Assembly: GCF_000471905.2 (NCBI RefSeq)
Contig: NW_006499776.1
Location: 5,335,659-5,399,658, forward strand
Direction of reading: 5' to 3'
Length of the DNA: 64,000 nucleotides
Source: Amborella trichopoda
Taxonomy: Eukaryota; Streptophyta; Magnoliopsida; Amborellales; Amborellaceae
Shown here: positions 23,141 through 35,889 of the stretch, one piece after another
How the letters are laid out: every line of letters begins with the position of its first letter
Numbering within the stretch: the first letter of the stretch is position 1
Position numbers and translations under genes: made by a program
The notes under the pieces: generated by a model
Told to the model about the DNA's origin: nothing
The model's database searches: none
Seen by the model: only the letters and a program-made list of their open reading frames with translations

Positions 23141-24335
23141 AACATAAAGTTTAGTCAACTCCAAGCAAAATTTAAAGGTCCACCTTAGTTCTGCAGTATA
23201 TGAAAGACGCATGTATAAACTTCACTTAGTAAGAAATCCTAAAATTATGGCTATCAATAATGGAGCGAGTGAGGAAGTAGTCTATACTCTATGGCAACAC
23301 AAAGATCTAAACAATTCATGCTATGTTTTTTTATTTAAAAAGATGCAAAGGAAATCTTTACAAATGCGGGAAACAAGCAAATAAACCTTTACAAAGAGGG
23401 AAATGTGTACAAAAATGGCTATAATTAGAAACCCCTAAAAGAGATAAGACCTATTAAAATTATAACATTTATAGAAACTGAAAACACTCTTGTATTCCCA
23501 TTTAAAGGGTGAGATTTTTTCTTTTAATTTTTTTTAACTTTATCATACAATTGTCCCAATGATAATTATCCTCAATATATTTAATTTATTTATTTTTATT
23601 TAGATATCGAATTGTAAATTTTAAAACTCAGATTAAGAAGATCTATAAATGTATGAAAATCTTTAAAATCGATGATAATACATTTGTGCTTTTTGTGAAT
23701 CATAGAAATTTGTGATTTATTTTTTATTTTAAAAATTTTCAATTAATTGAAGATAATTATGCTGACTACATAAAAGGAAGCCATTTTTTTTTTTTAAATT
23801 ATGAGTTAAAGTGCAAAACATTATGCTTAAACAAGATTTATGACTGATTTATAGTTTTTAATTATGGATTTTTAATTTTACTAAGAATTATATCCATTCA
23901 TTTTTTCTTCTGACATGTCTTCGTGCTTTGCTTTCTAATTATAATTTTAGACAATAAAATCTATTTTAATGTTTTTTAAACTTCTAAATTATGGACTAAG
24001 GCTTTGAAATTTCACTCATGAACAAATTTTTTAGTTCTTTCAAATAAAATTTAATATATAAAATATTTCAATCTATCAAAATGGTTTATGACTAATATCT
24101 ACAAACATCCTCACATTATTTGAATTGTTGAGTTCTTTTTAAAAACTCTGCTCAATCTTTTTGAACAAAAATAGGCATAGAAAGTCATATTTTCTGGATT
24201 TATTTTATTATTTAAATAATATTATAGATTTACTTAGTAATGTTTTTAAAAGGGCTTTCATGCACTGAGACCATTCACAAGGAAGTCATAAATGGCCGCA
24301 ATTATTGAAGGTAAAGCTTTACCATATAGGGAATA

Positions 24336-24570
24336 GTTTAACTTAGAGGGATGAATGAATACTTACCAAAAAAAAAGAAAAAAAGGGGTGAATACTTTCT
24401 AAAAAAAAGTGGAATGAATGGATACTTACCCAGAAAATGGGGCAATAGACATTAGGGGGATGAATGAATACTTACCCAAAAAAAAAAAAGGATGAATGAG
24501 TACTTACCCAAAGAAAAATGAGGGAATAAATGAATACTTACCCAAAAAAATGGGTGATAAATGAATTTCA
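24336..24570. repeat. Minisatellite GAATACTTACCCAAAAAA in monomer 2
   Basis: GATGAATGAATACTTACC followed by an A-run recurs about six times with period 30-40 bp, just upstream of the F-box remnant. A counterpart is at 61500-61760; monomer 1 lacks it. Confidence 0.8.
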
Positions 24571-24773
24571 CCTCTATAAACCTTAGAGAGAGATCAGTGC
24601 TCTCTGCTAAACCTAATAAGCAATTGCAAATTGCTCTCTTTTCCTCACCTCTTCTCCTCACTTTTCCATTATCCCATCTCTCTGTACCTTCCACTCTTTC
24701 TCTCTCTTCGTACTTAATCTCTTCAAAACACTTGGAACAAGTGGACTCCTCTCTTCTTTCATAGAGATAGAGA

Positions 24774-26213
24774 AATGTGATCTTAGTTTTGCAATCTTCC
24801 AAATGATATGAGGAACAGATCGTTGTTGCATTACCTATGAAGTCCATCTTTATATTCAAGTTGGTATGTAAATCATTTGAAAGGTTATTCTTCTCTCAGT
24901 ACTTTTCTATGAACTTCCAATCCCTACTTTGAGGTATTTCTCTATCTTTGTCCATTATGTAAACGTTGAGCCCCAAATAGTTAGCGCATATGCTCATGGA
25001 ATTACCAATCCCTCTTCGTATGATAAATTAGAGCCTATAGATCAAGATATAAAATGGGTACCTAGGAGTAATGGCATTGTGTGCAGTATTTCAAATCTAG
25101 ATATGGACAATGGTTGTTACTTTGCCATTGGAAATGCTCTAATGCGAAAGAATTTCATCCCACAAAGAACACCACTTCAAGTGCATTACTTTCGATTTTT
25201 ATTTGATCCCATTATCTAGAACTTCAAGATATTGGTAAAGTCCATGTGTCATTCCATCTAATGAGATGATTCTTTTTCTAGAACCGGTTGCATGTTTGAT
25301 TCATCAATGGAGACATGGAAGTCATTCATCAATGGAGATATGAAGGTCATCAGGAAATCTAACAATACTTGCACTCTATGAGCTATCAATGTTAGTTTGC
25401 ACTGGCACCAATTGCTATGAAGGTCCTTTAGACAAAAAAAAAAAAAAATGGTGTTTTCGAGCATGTTTTGACATGGAGACAGAGGAATACAAAATGTTCT
25501 ATATTCCACTAGGAATAGGGCTTAGGCTTGAGTTGTTACCAGTTGATCGTAGCAATATTATATCCTCATCATTAGAGTATTTTTCCAACTCTTTGAGGTT
25601 GGATTGTCAGCCATGCCGCTCTATAAATGGCTATACGCTCAGTGCGTTATGGCCCCATAACTTTTCTCATTGCTTTCAACAATGCCTTTTTTATCCTAAC
25701 CGTGAGCCCTTTTTAGCATACTTGAACCAACGCGCACCTCCTAACAAGTGTTATACTGGGCTTACACTACAAAAAAAGAAAAGAAAATTTATGGTCTATT
25801 ATGGCTTGTGGATGACTGCTATTATAAAATCCAAGATAGAGATAGTGATCTCTGTCTAATGCAAGTAATAAGAGATGTGCAACCACTAGCACAGATTTGG
25901 ATTAGAAAATAAGTGGGTGCATGTGATGAAAGTTGATTTGAAGCAGTTGGATTTCAACAATTTGGAGCAGCTAGGCTGGGGTTTAAGGATTTTCACTATA
26001 TCGGATCTTTGGATTGGTGACACACTATTTTTGGGCATCCCTGTTACAAAAGAAGTAGTTTTGAGGAGTTCATGTAGTTGGGACTTACGTATAGAGTATG
26101 ATATAAAGAGTGGCCAGTTACACAAAAGGGTAATTGATGTTGATGTCCACAACATTTCATATCGACCAACCCTATTCACTTACAACATGAAAAGGAACGA
26201 AAACATTAGGTAG
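24774..26213 (+). pseudogene. F-box protein pseudogene, copy 2
   Basis: The F-box start is at 24786-24840 (CNLPNDMRNR), where the upstream ATG seen in copy 3 is followed at once by TGA. After the shared one-base shift come PMKSIFIFKLVCKSFERLF and FSQYFSMNFQSLL. The middle part at 24929-25219 is the cleanest of the three copies (DIKWVPRSNGIVCSI, MDNGCYFAIGNALMRKNFIP). The C-terminal part at 25917-26213 reads WVHVMKVDLKQLDFNNLEQL and ends VHNISYRPTLFTYNMKR, the YRPTLF-type ending of F-box-associated domains. The SINE-like stretch interrupts it. It shares the in-frame TAG after DPII with copy 1. Non-functional; an SCF substrate receptor in its ancestral state. Confidence 0.8.
25555..25780. repeat. 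SINE-like sequence inside F-box copy 2
   Basis: It is shorter than in copies 1 and 3 and lacks the CCGCATATGCCCAGCC stretch, but keeps the TTTTCTCATTGCTTTCAACAA phrase. It sits in the same position within the F-box frame. Confidence 0.4.
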
Positions 26214-26726
26214 TTACTATGGTGGGGTTACTCATTGATCTTTGAGTATTTTTTGTTCAAGTGATTAAGTTCATAGAAGTGCTGGGTGTATCACTGATGT
26301 GAGTCTTAGCCTTTGTTGTAACGAATTGGGCTTAAGTGGTTAGTAGTTGACATTTGTAATGCTACATCTCAAGTTTGTGTAATTCCTAGTACTGAACTAC
26401 TCAATAAAAATGCCTTTGTTTTAACAAATTAATGCTTTTTTTTTTTTCGTTTGGTTTCATTGTTCTTTGAAATATTGAACTCTTTGGAGGTTTTTGCCCA
26501 TCTTGTATGTTAATTTAATAGTTTTATTAAATGCTGCCATAATAATGAGGATTGACTATTTTGAAATTGTCAAAAATTGTTATTTGTAAATTTTTAGTTT
26601 ATGTTGGTTATGCAATACATTACATTTGATTGACCAAGGTTGGTCGATCAAGTTATTTATTGCTCGTGGTGTAGTCTACGTAAATGTAGTCTATCTTTAT
26701 AAAAACTAAGTTTCTGAAGTGAATTA

Positions 26727-26819
26727 ATGAAACCTTTCCTATGTGGAGAGAGATGGATTGATTTAGTATATCCTCAAATTTCTCATATTAATGACAACGC
26801 AGCTCACATTATATTACAG
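26727..26819 (+). CDS. Exon-like frame of unknown identity with a consensus splice donor
   Basis: A 31-codon frame from ATG at 26727 reads MKPFLCGERWIDLVYP, then QISHINDNAAHIILQ, and ends CAG followed by GTAAGT, a perfect plant 5' splice site. A pyrimidine-rich stretch ending ATGCAG lies about 75 bases downstream and could be the matching acceptor. The composition looks protein-like rather than AT-random. I do not recognise the family. Monomer 1 lacks this segment, and monomer 4 reaches the window edge before it. It may be a remnant of a second gene carried by the monomer or an old 3' exon. Confidence 0.3.
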
Positions 26820-26829
26820 GTAAGTTTAA

Positions 26830-29800
26830 TTCATAAATGAAGAAAAAAATTTCAGTTCAGTTTAATGCATTTTTCCATTATCCTTATGCAGTCTGCAACG
26901 TCTTTGTTTGCATTTTATTGAATTATAGAAATAATTTGATAAAGGAAATCCATTTAAAAAAGGATGCGGTTAGCATGAGGCCAAGCCTGCACATGTACAA
27001 ATGTGGGCTTGGCAATGCATATTTTTAAAAATTTGCTTTGGTCCTAATTTTTAGAGAATCTATAATCTATAACATGGAGATCACGAATATGAAAAAATTA
27101 ATGAATTTTAAAAAATATAAATAATAGTATTATTAAGAAAATATTTGGACTGTTAGTTATAATTGTGTTTAGATGGACCACCTATTTACATCAATCTTTA
27201 AACTGGATGCTTTATACCTTTCGAACACATATTGTAGAAATGCAGCCCAGCCTGCATGAAATACTTGTTCTTTAAAAAATTAACCCCATTTTGGATATTG
27301 ATATACATTTAGATAATAGTGGGGTTGAGTGGTGGCCCTGACTTGGAAAATATCTTTTATGGAATTTCCTTGACTCAAAATATTCTAGGAATGGCTGTGA
27401 GATTTTAGCGAAGACAATGTCCTAAATAATGTGATTTTTACTCTAAAACAGACTCAACTTTGATTGAACTTAAGGCTGATTTTGTGAAGGATATCTTTGG
27501 ATTTCTATTATTGATATTCAAAGGAAGGTGCACCATGCAGGTAATATGTTTTGCGCAAGGACATGTGTTTCTCTCTTTCATCAATGATGAATTAGTAGAT
27601 TGGTTCTATCTCGGCTGAAATGTCCCCAATGTCCGCTTATAGAGTTGCAGGACACCTTAATTATCCGTCACAGATGGGAAGGAAACATTATACAACATAC
27701 TATGCATGTAGGGTACAATTTCTCATCGGATCGGATGCTATACTCCTTGGTGTTAAAACTTGGGTCGGTGACCCGGATCGTTAATTCGGAAAATCAGGTT
27801 TGATCGTTGGATCGGTGGTCCAGATTGGAGAATCGGCTGGATCACCCGAATTTGGCCTTAAAACAAAAAAACACTAAAATTGAAGTTATAGTTTTTATTA
27901 TTTAATATAAAATATGTAAATATTGAGAACTTGTCTCCTGTCTGAATGTTCATTGTTTATTAAATTCACTTCACAATCTAATTCATCTTCCCTATCTCAA
28001 TTATCTAAATAAATAAATAAATATGTGACAATAAATAATCAATTTGACACTAAAATTATTTCTTGTTTCATCTCAATCAATTCAAAATATTTTAAAACAT
28101 CATACGAGGCTTTACTAATTTTGATAGGGCTGCAGTTCTATCAAACCATTTTTCTTTATTACGTATGCCAACCTCTAAAGTTAAGTTAAAATACTCGTAG
28201 CAAAGTTTGAATGTAGTGAGAGAGAGTGTTTTTCTTCAACAGAGAGGAACTTTTTTGTTTGGTTTAAAGGGAAAGGTTTTTATACTTCTCCTATAGCATA
28301 AAAGATTTATGCTTCTCTTCTCATCCAGCTGTCCAATTTAGATCAAGTGAGCTACACACCGTTTGATCAAGCTCCGATGCCTCAGAGTATTTTAATTTTA
28401 ATTTTTTTTACAAATTAGATAAATATGAAATTTGGTATGTATCATCCTCTCAAAAGGCAAGACTTTACTGAATGAATATTGGAAAGTATAAACTTTTGAA
28501 CTTGATGGGCGAAGTTTACGAAACTTGAAGCCGAACCTTGAAATTTTGCTTGGTTTGAACATTGGAATTGTCATGATAGCGTTAATAACTTACTTTTATC
28601 TCTAGTAGAAATCTAAAAATTTAAAATATATTACACATCAATTAGATCTATAGGCACTAGAAACTCTTTAAAATTTACAATTTAATAACTTGTTACAAGA
28701 TGCAGTAATTTTAAAAATTGAAACTTGTTTTTATCTTCATATTCATATATCACCTAGTCAAGATAACTAATTTCATGGTTTTTCCAACATGAGAATACTT
28801 TCTTCTAGAGGAACTTTGATGTGCAGTTTACTTCAATGGTATAAGATTGACAGGTTATGTAAAACTTTTCCTTGAAAATAAGAAATTGAATGGTTATTAT
28901 ATGCTCCAGGCTTGTTTCTATCTCTTGTTTTTATGGATACAAAACATGTGCGTCTCCTCCTACATCCAGCAATCTTAAATATAGGAGTGGTGCTCCGACT
29001 ATACCTCAAAATAGATGGTGGAAAAATAAATTTAAAAATATTTTTTTATTTTTTAAAAATAAAAAATTTCAAATTCAAAATTCAAATGACAATTGAGATT
29101 AACAGATCTAAAAAACGTGGATCCGAAATCTATCTCAAAGATAGGTTTTAAAGGGACCGCACATCTACATGTGAGTCGTCTGACTCACCAAACACAGCCT
29201 TTTTGTATTTCTTTCTCTTTTGGTTTTTTAAATAATAAAAAAGAGAAATTTTTAATTATTTTTGGGAAATTATAGTGAAAAAAACTGTTTTTGAATTAAA
29301 GATAGTTTTAATACTTTTATATTTTTGTATTTTATGGTGAAGTGCCTTTTTGCTATCAATTTTTTTATTTTTTCTTAAAATTCCTCCAACACTTGAAGTA
29401 CTTGAACCTTTTAAAATTCTTTTAAGAAGTTAGTTTGGCACAATGTTTAGGAGGACCGACTTCTCTGTAATAATATTGGTCAGACACTACAAGTACAAGA
29501 TTGGCCTCTAACAAGTCTTTTTGTCTGTCTATCTTTCTCTCTGACCGACTTTTGGTAAAAAAGACTTGTTAGAGGTTGGTCCAACACTTGGATTATATGA
29601 CCAAACATTATTATAGTGAAATTGGTCAATTACTCAAGTATTCGACATACTTCCCAAAGAATTTTTGATGTTGTATGTATTTAAGTACTGTACCAAGGGT
29701 ATTCTTTGACAAAAATAATGAAAATTAACAACAGAACATAAAGGGATCCTGACATAAAAATGACATCATTGGGATTATTAGTATTTATATTAAGAAATAG

Positions 29801-30131
29801 GATTTCTACTTTTACCCAAAACCCATTTTATTTTCAATCCAAAGTTTTGGGCTTTGATAATCTCAACTATAGTGGCCATGAATATGAATAAATAAATTTA
29901 TAGATACTCCCTAATTTGCATGTTCGAGGCATCCTCTTTTCCTATATTGTTTATTCCACACGATTAACCCAACATTGTTTTTGTTTTGCAATCAACACCC
30001 AAGTATAAAAACTAATTTATTTGGACAAAAATTACCCATTTATCCCCATGTTTCCAAAACAAGATGCCCAGCATGTCTCAGTCCGGCATAAAAGATGTGT
30101 CGGACTGACTTGTGCTAGACCAGCCCAAAGC
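26830..30131. other. Non-coding spacer of monomer 2
   Basis: AT-rich DNA; 26880-27560 aligns with 56190-56680 of monomer 3 and 28610-30131 with both other monomers. A GATC-rich patch lies at 27770-27860 and a conserved GTGAGTC/GACTCAC near-palindrome at 29171-29188. No gene is supported. Confidence 0.55.
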
Positions 30132-30850
30132 TTGTGCTGACAAGGCTTTTCTAGAACAATCTCACTCCAAAGCTTGTTCTACTATGCACACGAAGGAGTA
30201 TCATTTGAAAATTTAGTGAAAAATATGACAACTTACCTCAAAAGATGAATATGTTCATTGAGCTTCATAGACTAGTGAGTAATTTTACATAAAAATATTA
30301 TAATTACAAATGGTAGGGCTTGAGATCAGCCCACTAGATGATAGCTACAGTAAATAACCAACGGCCCGAATTGAATATGAACCTATCTAATAGTAACGAT
30401 TGTATTTTTTTTTTAATTTTAATACTTTTTTACAAATTCAATTCACTTCAAATTTTGATTGTCTACTCTTGAAAAATAGGGGAACCTAATAAAAATATCA
30501 AAAAAACATTTATAAAAATAAAATTGACCAAAATACCCTTAAAATATTGGTTAATTTTTTTTATTAAATAAATTTTTAAATATTTTTATTAGTATGCCTT
30601 GATGAGAAGAATAGACAACCATTAGATTGGCCCAGATTTTATTTGGGCCTATGGACTTATACTATTCCATTAGCTCGTGGATTGACATGATCATTTCCCA
30701 TTACAATAATATGAACATAGAGAACAATAAAAAATAATACATAAAAGAAAATAAAAATAAAAATTAATAGAAAATTTTCATGAAAACATATTCAAATAAT
30801 GTAAAATAATTCATTAATGAAATAAGTAGAAAATATCAACCGAGGATGAT
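30132..30850. other. Unassigned sequence between monomer 2 and Gypsy-3
   Basis: AT-rich, with no similarity noticed to other parts of the window. The last 100 bases before Gypsy-3 coding could still belong to that element. No gene seen. Confidence 0.4.
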
Positions 30851-32270
30851 GAAGGACATAGTTAAACCCTATGTTAATATACATGACCTTCTTCAGCCAA
30901 GGTGTTATCCCCCACTCCTTCAACTCCATGATTGAGCGCGTGGCACGACATGAAAGGGCCAGAGGGACACCCCTCAGCACCAAGCCTGACAATAAACCGA
31001 TAACGACTCCCCAAAATAAGAACAAAAACAATAACAAGGGGAATGCCTCTAGTCAGGTTAATGAGATTGTCATAAACTGACCGGCTCAAGGTTCAGCCAC
31101 GCAGCACAACAATCAGAAGCAAAACCGAAGGGTCAGCCTAGAGCCAACGCTCAATATAATAACCAAAGGCGAGAGGATAATTTCACCTCTCTCAAAGACC
31201 CATTAGAAAAGGTGTTGGAATTACTCTTGGCAAGAAACATGGTTTATATGCCGCCACCATCTGAACCACCATTTCAAGTCATGGATAAGAGCAAGTGATG
31301 CAAGTGGCATCAAAACTATGCTCATGATACTCAAAACTGTATATATTTGAAACGAGTAATTCAAGGGTTAATCTACAGAGGGGATATCATTGTCGCACCT
31401 GGAAATCAACCTGTCGAAGAACCTAATCAAAAGATGGGTATCTTCGCAAATCCTCCCCCTAAAAATATGGTCACAACGACCGAAAAGTCGGGAGCTCAAG
31501 GCAACTCAAAAGAGAACGTTGTCATTCACATGATTGAGAGTGGAGACGAAGAATATGATCCCAGTCAATTTATATTTGCTTGTGATCATCACTTTCAAGA
31601 GTCTGAAAAAGATCTTTTGAGCCTTCTAAGAGGAAGCCCTTCACCTCCAAACCTCGATAACCTTCCCAAGTGGGACCAATATAACGATGATGACACACTA
31701 GAGATCGATATGGTCAGGATCAACAAAAATGGATCATCTTCCGAACAAAGGGCTAACACCCCAATGTCTGCCATTACTCTTGCTAGGGCTGACCTTATTG
31801 AGCTTCAAGCTGGCGAGGTTGATTCCCTAACCTGAAGAGGCCGAGTGTTCAAACCCATCCAATTAATAGCCAACACTCTTGATGAAAGAATTGGAAACAC
31901 CTCAAAAGCCAAACAACCAGCAGGGGTCATAGATTACGAGCTGAATAAAGAAACTCAAGGATCCGCAGCCACCTACAATGTACCGGCTCATCTCGGGAGG
32001 ATCCATGCTCAAATCTCCATCTTGGAGCTAGTCGCTAATTCACCAGCACACAGAGCCCAGATTGAAAAGGTCATCGCCAAGACACACATCTTGAGCAACA
32101 TACAACCAGATGAGTTGTGCGGAATGATCAACCAACTAATGGCACCAATGCCAATCATGTTCATAGACGATGACATCCCAACTAGTTTCAACCGCTTTAA
32201 TGTCCAACCTCTGCATATCACTATTTTCATGCATGATAGAATTGATAAAGATGAAAAAGAATTTTAAAAA
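30850..32270 (+). pseudogene. Gypsy-3 Gag-side and protease-side region
   Basis: Frames at 31347-31835 and 31845-32267 are acidic and Pro/Asn-rich. The first holds the post-Gag phrase QGLIYRGDI (compare HPTNDCYTLK... in Gypsy-1). The second, with a QPLHITIFM stretch near 32200, corresponds to the protease-to-RT connector of Tat elements. No active-site word is certain. Part of a fossil copy. Confidence 0.55.
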
Positions 32271-32699
32271 ACAGTGAACACCCAAGATAGCCCGATAACG
32301 GTGCACAATACCCAAGACGACAAATTGGACAACCAAGACGAAGATGAACAAAGCCAAGAGTCTAAAGAAATTCCTCAACTTAAAGAACTCACTTCTCATG
32401 TTTAGCAATTCAAGAAGAGGTTTGATGGTGACCCAACGGCTATAATCGCAGAGGCGATTGACGTAAACCTAAGAACTGAGAAGGATCCAAGGTTAACTAA
32501 GATTGGAACCTCCATATCTCCTGGGGAGTGGAAAAATATGATTTCCCTTATCAAGAAATATCGTGATGTCTTCGCCTGGTTGTATGATGATATGCCAGGG
32601 TTAGATCCCACATTTGTGCAACATCACCTAATATTCAACAAAGGGGCAAAGCCTGTAAGGCAGAAACTCTGACGTCAAAAGACCCACCTTGAGCTCAAA

Positions 32700-33330
32700 A
32701 TTAAGGAAGAAATAGACAAACTGTTTAAGGTGAAGTTGATTACCCCCGTCAATTACTCAGAATGGATGGCCAACATAATGGTCGTACCCAAGAAAGACGG
32801 GAAGATCCGAGTGTGTGTCGACTACCGAGACCTCGACAAGGCATGCCCAAATGACAATTTTCCATTACCAAATATAGATGCCTTGGTTGACAACACTGCG
32901 GGGCACGAGATATTGTCATTCATGGACGACTTCTCAAGTTACAATCAGATCCTCATGGCAGAAGAAGACAAAACCAAAACATCGTTCATAATGCAATGGG
33001 GAACTTACTACTACTGTGTCATGCCCTTCGGCCTAAAAATTGCAGGGGCAACTTATCATTCATGGACGGCTTCTCAAGTTACAATCAGATCCTCATGGCA
33101 GAAGAAGACCAAACCAAAACATCGTTCATAATGCAATGGGGAACTTACTGCTACTGTGTCAAGCCCTTCGGCCTAAAAATTACAGGGGCAACTTATCAGC
33201 GGACAATGACTAGCATCTTCTACCACTTGATGCATATCATCATGGAAGACTATGTCGACGACATTCTGGTCAAGTCGAAGACCAAGTCTGATCATCTCAC
33301 TAACCTGAGAACCATTTTTTAAAGACTCCG
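32700..33330 (+). pseudogene. Gypsy-3 reverse transcriptase remnant
   Basis: Standard plant Gypsy RT words are present: WMANIMVVPKKDGKIRVCVD, DYRDLDKACPNDNFPLP, SFMDDFSSYNQI, MPFGLKIAGATY and YVDDILVKSK. The YVDD box is the polymerase active site in the family. Part of a fossil copy. Confidence 0.88.
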
Positions 33331-33579
33331 AAAAGACCAACTCAAACTCAATCAACAGAAATGTGCCATTGGAGTTGAACCTGGCAAATTACTGGGCTTT
33401 ATAGTAAGCCAAAGGGCTATCAAGGTTGACCCGTCCAAAATATGGGCCATCACTGAATGTCCCCTCCTTGGAACATCAGATAAATTCGTGGGCTTCAAGA
33501 TCGCATACAAGCCATAAGGCATTTTATTTCACAAATGGCAGACAAGTGCGCACCATTCAATAGACTACTTAAGATACCC

Positions 33580-34340
33580 CATTCATATGGAACAATGAAT
33601 ACCAAGAGGCGTTCGATCAAATTAAGGAATACCTCACTATACCTCTCGTCCTTAGTCCTCTTAATTCAAGCAAACCCCTATTCTTATACATAACTGTGAA
33701 AGATAAGACCATGGGGGCAATGCTCGGACAATACGATGACCACGGAAAAGAGCAAATGATATACTACATCAGCAAAACCATGGTCGACTATGAGACAAGA
33801 TAAATGGATGTGGAGAAGCATTGCTTGCCGCTTGTGTGGTCTATGTAGAAAGTAAGACACTATGTCTTATCTCATTCAGTCAAACTCATATAAAAAATAG
33901 ACCCCCTGAAGTACCTATTGGAGAGACCAGTCCTTAACGGACATTTGGCGAAGTGGAGAATTCTATTGAGCGAGTTTGAGATCGAATATGTTATTCAAAA
34001 ATCGATCAAGATAAGTCATTACTGACCACTAGGATGAACAGGCACTGTCAAATAATATTCTTGTCAACACGGATCTTCTTGATGAGAATCTCTTCACAAT
34101 TGAGGACTCAATTTGGGAGCTATACTTTTACAGTGCAAGGAATTAATACGGGTCAGGTGTAGGAGTCATATTATGCTTACCTGATAAGATTTTAATGCCA
34201 ACAGCCATCAGATTGGATTTCCCATGTACTAACAACATTGTTGAATAGGAAGCCTTGATAGCTGGACTCGAGAACGCCATGGGAATGAAAATCCAGCAAA
34301 TACAAGTGATTGCCTACTCATCATAAACCAAGTTCAAGGG
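33580..34340 (+). pseudogene. Gypsy-3 double RNase H region
   Basis: After RT comes the ordinary Gypsy RNase H region, in which a YYISKTM-type phrase is visible near 33760. A second RNase H stretch follows around 34130-34320 (GVGVILCLPDKILMPTAI, then ALIAGLENAMGM). The second, archaeal-type RNase H is a hallmark of the Tat clade. Confidence 0.65.
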
Positions 34341-34346
34341 ATTTGG

Positions 34347-35889
34347 ATGGCAAAAGAAGAAAAGCTCAAACCTTATCGAAAAAATGTGGAAAAGATGATC
34401 CCATACTTTAAGAAAATCACCTTTCATCACGTACCTAGGGAAAATAATCTGTTCGCCGATACCCTTGCAACCCTTGTTTCAATGGTCGATATTCCTCCAG
34501 AAATCACCACGCTGTCATTCTACATCAGGAACAAACATGACCCTTCCCCACCAAGGATTGAAGAAGAAATAGAACAAGAAAATGAGAATGATCGAAAAGT
34601 GTCTCTTGTGGTTTCAGATGCGTTAGGTAAAGCAAAACCGTGGTTCCACGATGTTCTATCCCTACTAAAAGATGGGTCATACCCTGAAGGAGCCACCAAA
34701 AAAGATAAAGAAGCCCTTCGAAGGTTTTCTATCGGATTCTTGGTAAGAGGTGATCTCCTGTTCAAGAAATCTTTCGAAGGCATCATTCTACGGTGTCTCG
34801 ATCAACCAGAAATCGACCAAGTACTGATTAGAATTACACAATGAAGGAGGTCATTCTGGGGCAGCCGCCTTAGCTCAAAAAAATAGGCGCCAAGGCTATT
34901 ACTGGACCACCATGGCCAAAGATTGTTGGAAGTTCGTTACGAGGTGTCCCGAATGTCAACTTTATGGAGACCTCATCCATGCACTGTCCGTACCACTCAA
35001 CTCAACATCGCCCGTATGGCCCTTTGCCATGTGGGGTCTTGATATCATCAAAATGATTTCACCAAAAGCCTCAAACGGCCACCGTTTTATATTAATGGCA
35101 ACAGAGTACTTCACCAAATGGGTAGAGGTCACATCATTTGTCAAAATTGAGGGACAACATGTTGCCTGTTTCATAAAGAACAACATTGTATTCAGATTTG
35201 GTGTTCCCGAGTCAATCATTACTGATAATGGATCCAAATTCAAAAATGAAAAGGTCACTAAGGTGTGCAAAAATTTTGGAATAACGCAAAAATTCTCCAC
35301 ACTTTACTACCCTCAAGGAAACGGACAAGCAGAGGCCACAAACAAAGGAATTCTCATAATTATAAACAGAATAATAGAAGGTGGCAAAGATTGCCACGAA
35401 AAGGTAAATGACGTGCTATGGGCCTAACGAACAACTGAGAAGCGTCCTACTGGCATGACCCCATACTCATTGGAGTATGGTATGGAAGCAGTGCTACCGA
35501 TTAAAGTTGAGAAACCATATCTACGAGTGCTTATTCACAAAAATTCAGATGATGAACAAAAGATTGAAGCACGAATTGCTGCCCTTGTTGCTTTGGATGA
35601 AAAATGACTACGAGCAACACAGAATATCATTGCTTACTAGCGTAGAATCGAGAGGGCATACCAAAGGAAAGTTGTTCCTCGACAATTTAGAGAAGGGAAC
35701 ATGGTGCTCAAGAAAATCTTCCACACCCTTGCAAATCCACACCCATTAGATAAGTTCAAACCTAATTGGGAGGGGTCATTCGTGGTTACCCTAGTGCATG
35801 CAGGCAACTCGTACAAGATAAAAAATCAAGAGGGGTATGAACTCAATGACCCCATTAATGCAATGTATCTCAGAAAATACTACCCGTAA
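34347..35889 (+). pseudogene. Gypsy-3 integrase remnant and pol end
   Basis: It contains the zinc-binding side (CWKFVTRCPECQLYGD), the core (FAMWGLDIIKMISP, FTKWVEVTSF, GVPESIITDNGSKF, YYPQGNGQAEATNK) and the C-terminal words TPYSLEYGMEAVLPI and YLRKYYP. In the family this inserts the cDNA into the chromosome. Broken copy. Confidence 0.85.

Larger units (their letters stand above)
22801..30131 (+). repeat. Tandem array monomer 2, right end missing
   Basis: It starts GTAAGGTGCTGC directly after the tail of monomer 1. The order of parts is as in monomer 1, without the Copia. Similarity stops inside the GGCACAA patch at about 30131, so the MITE and tail are absent. Confidence 0.85.

Noticed and set aside
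25389-25859. 156-codon frame as an intact F-box-type gene
   Set aside because: Only its first part matches the F-box frame; the rest reads through the SINE-like sequence.
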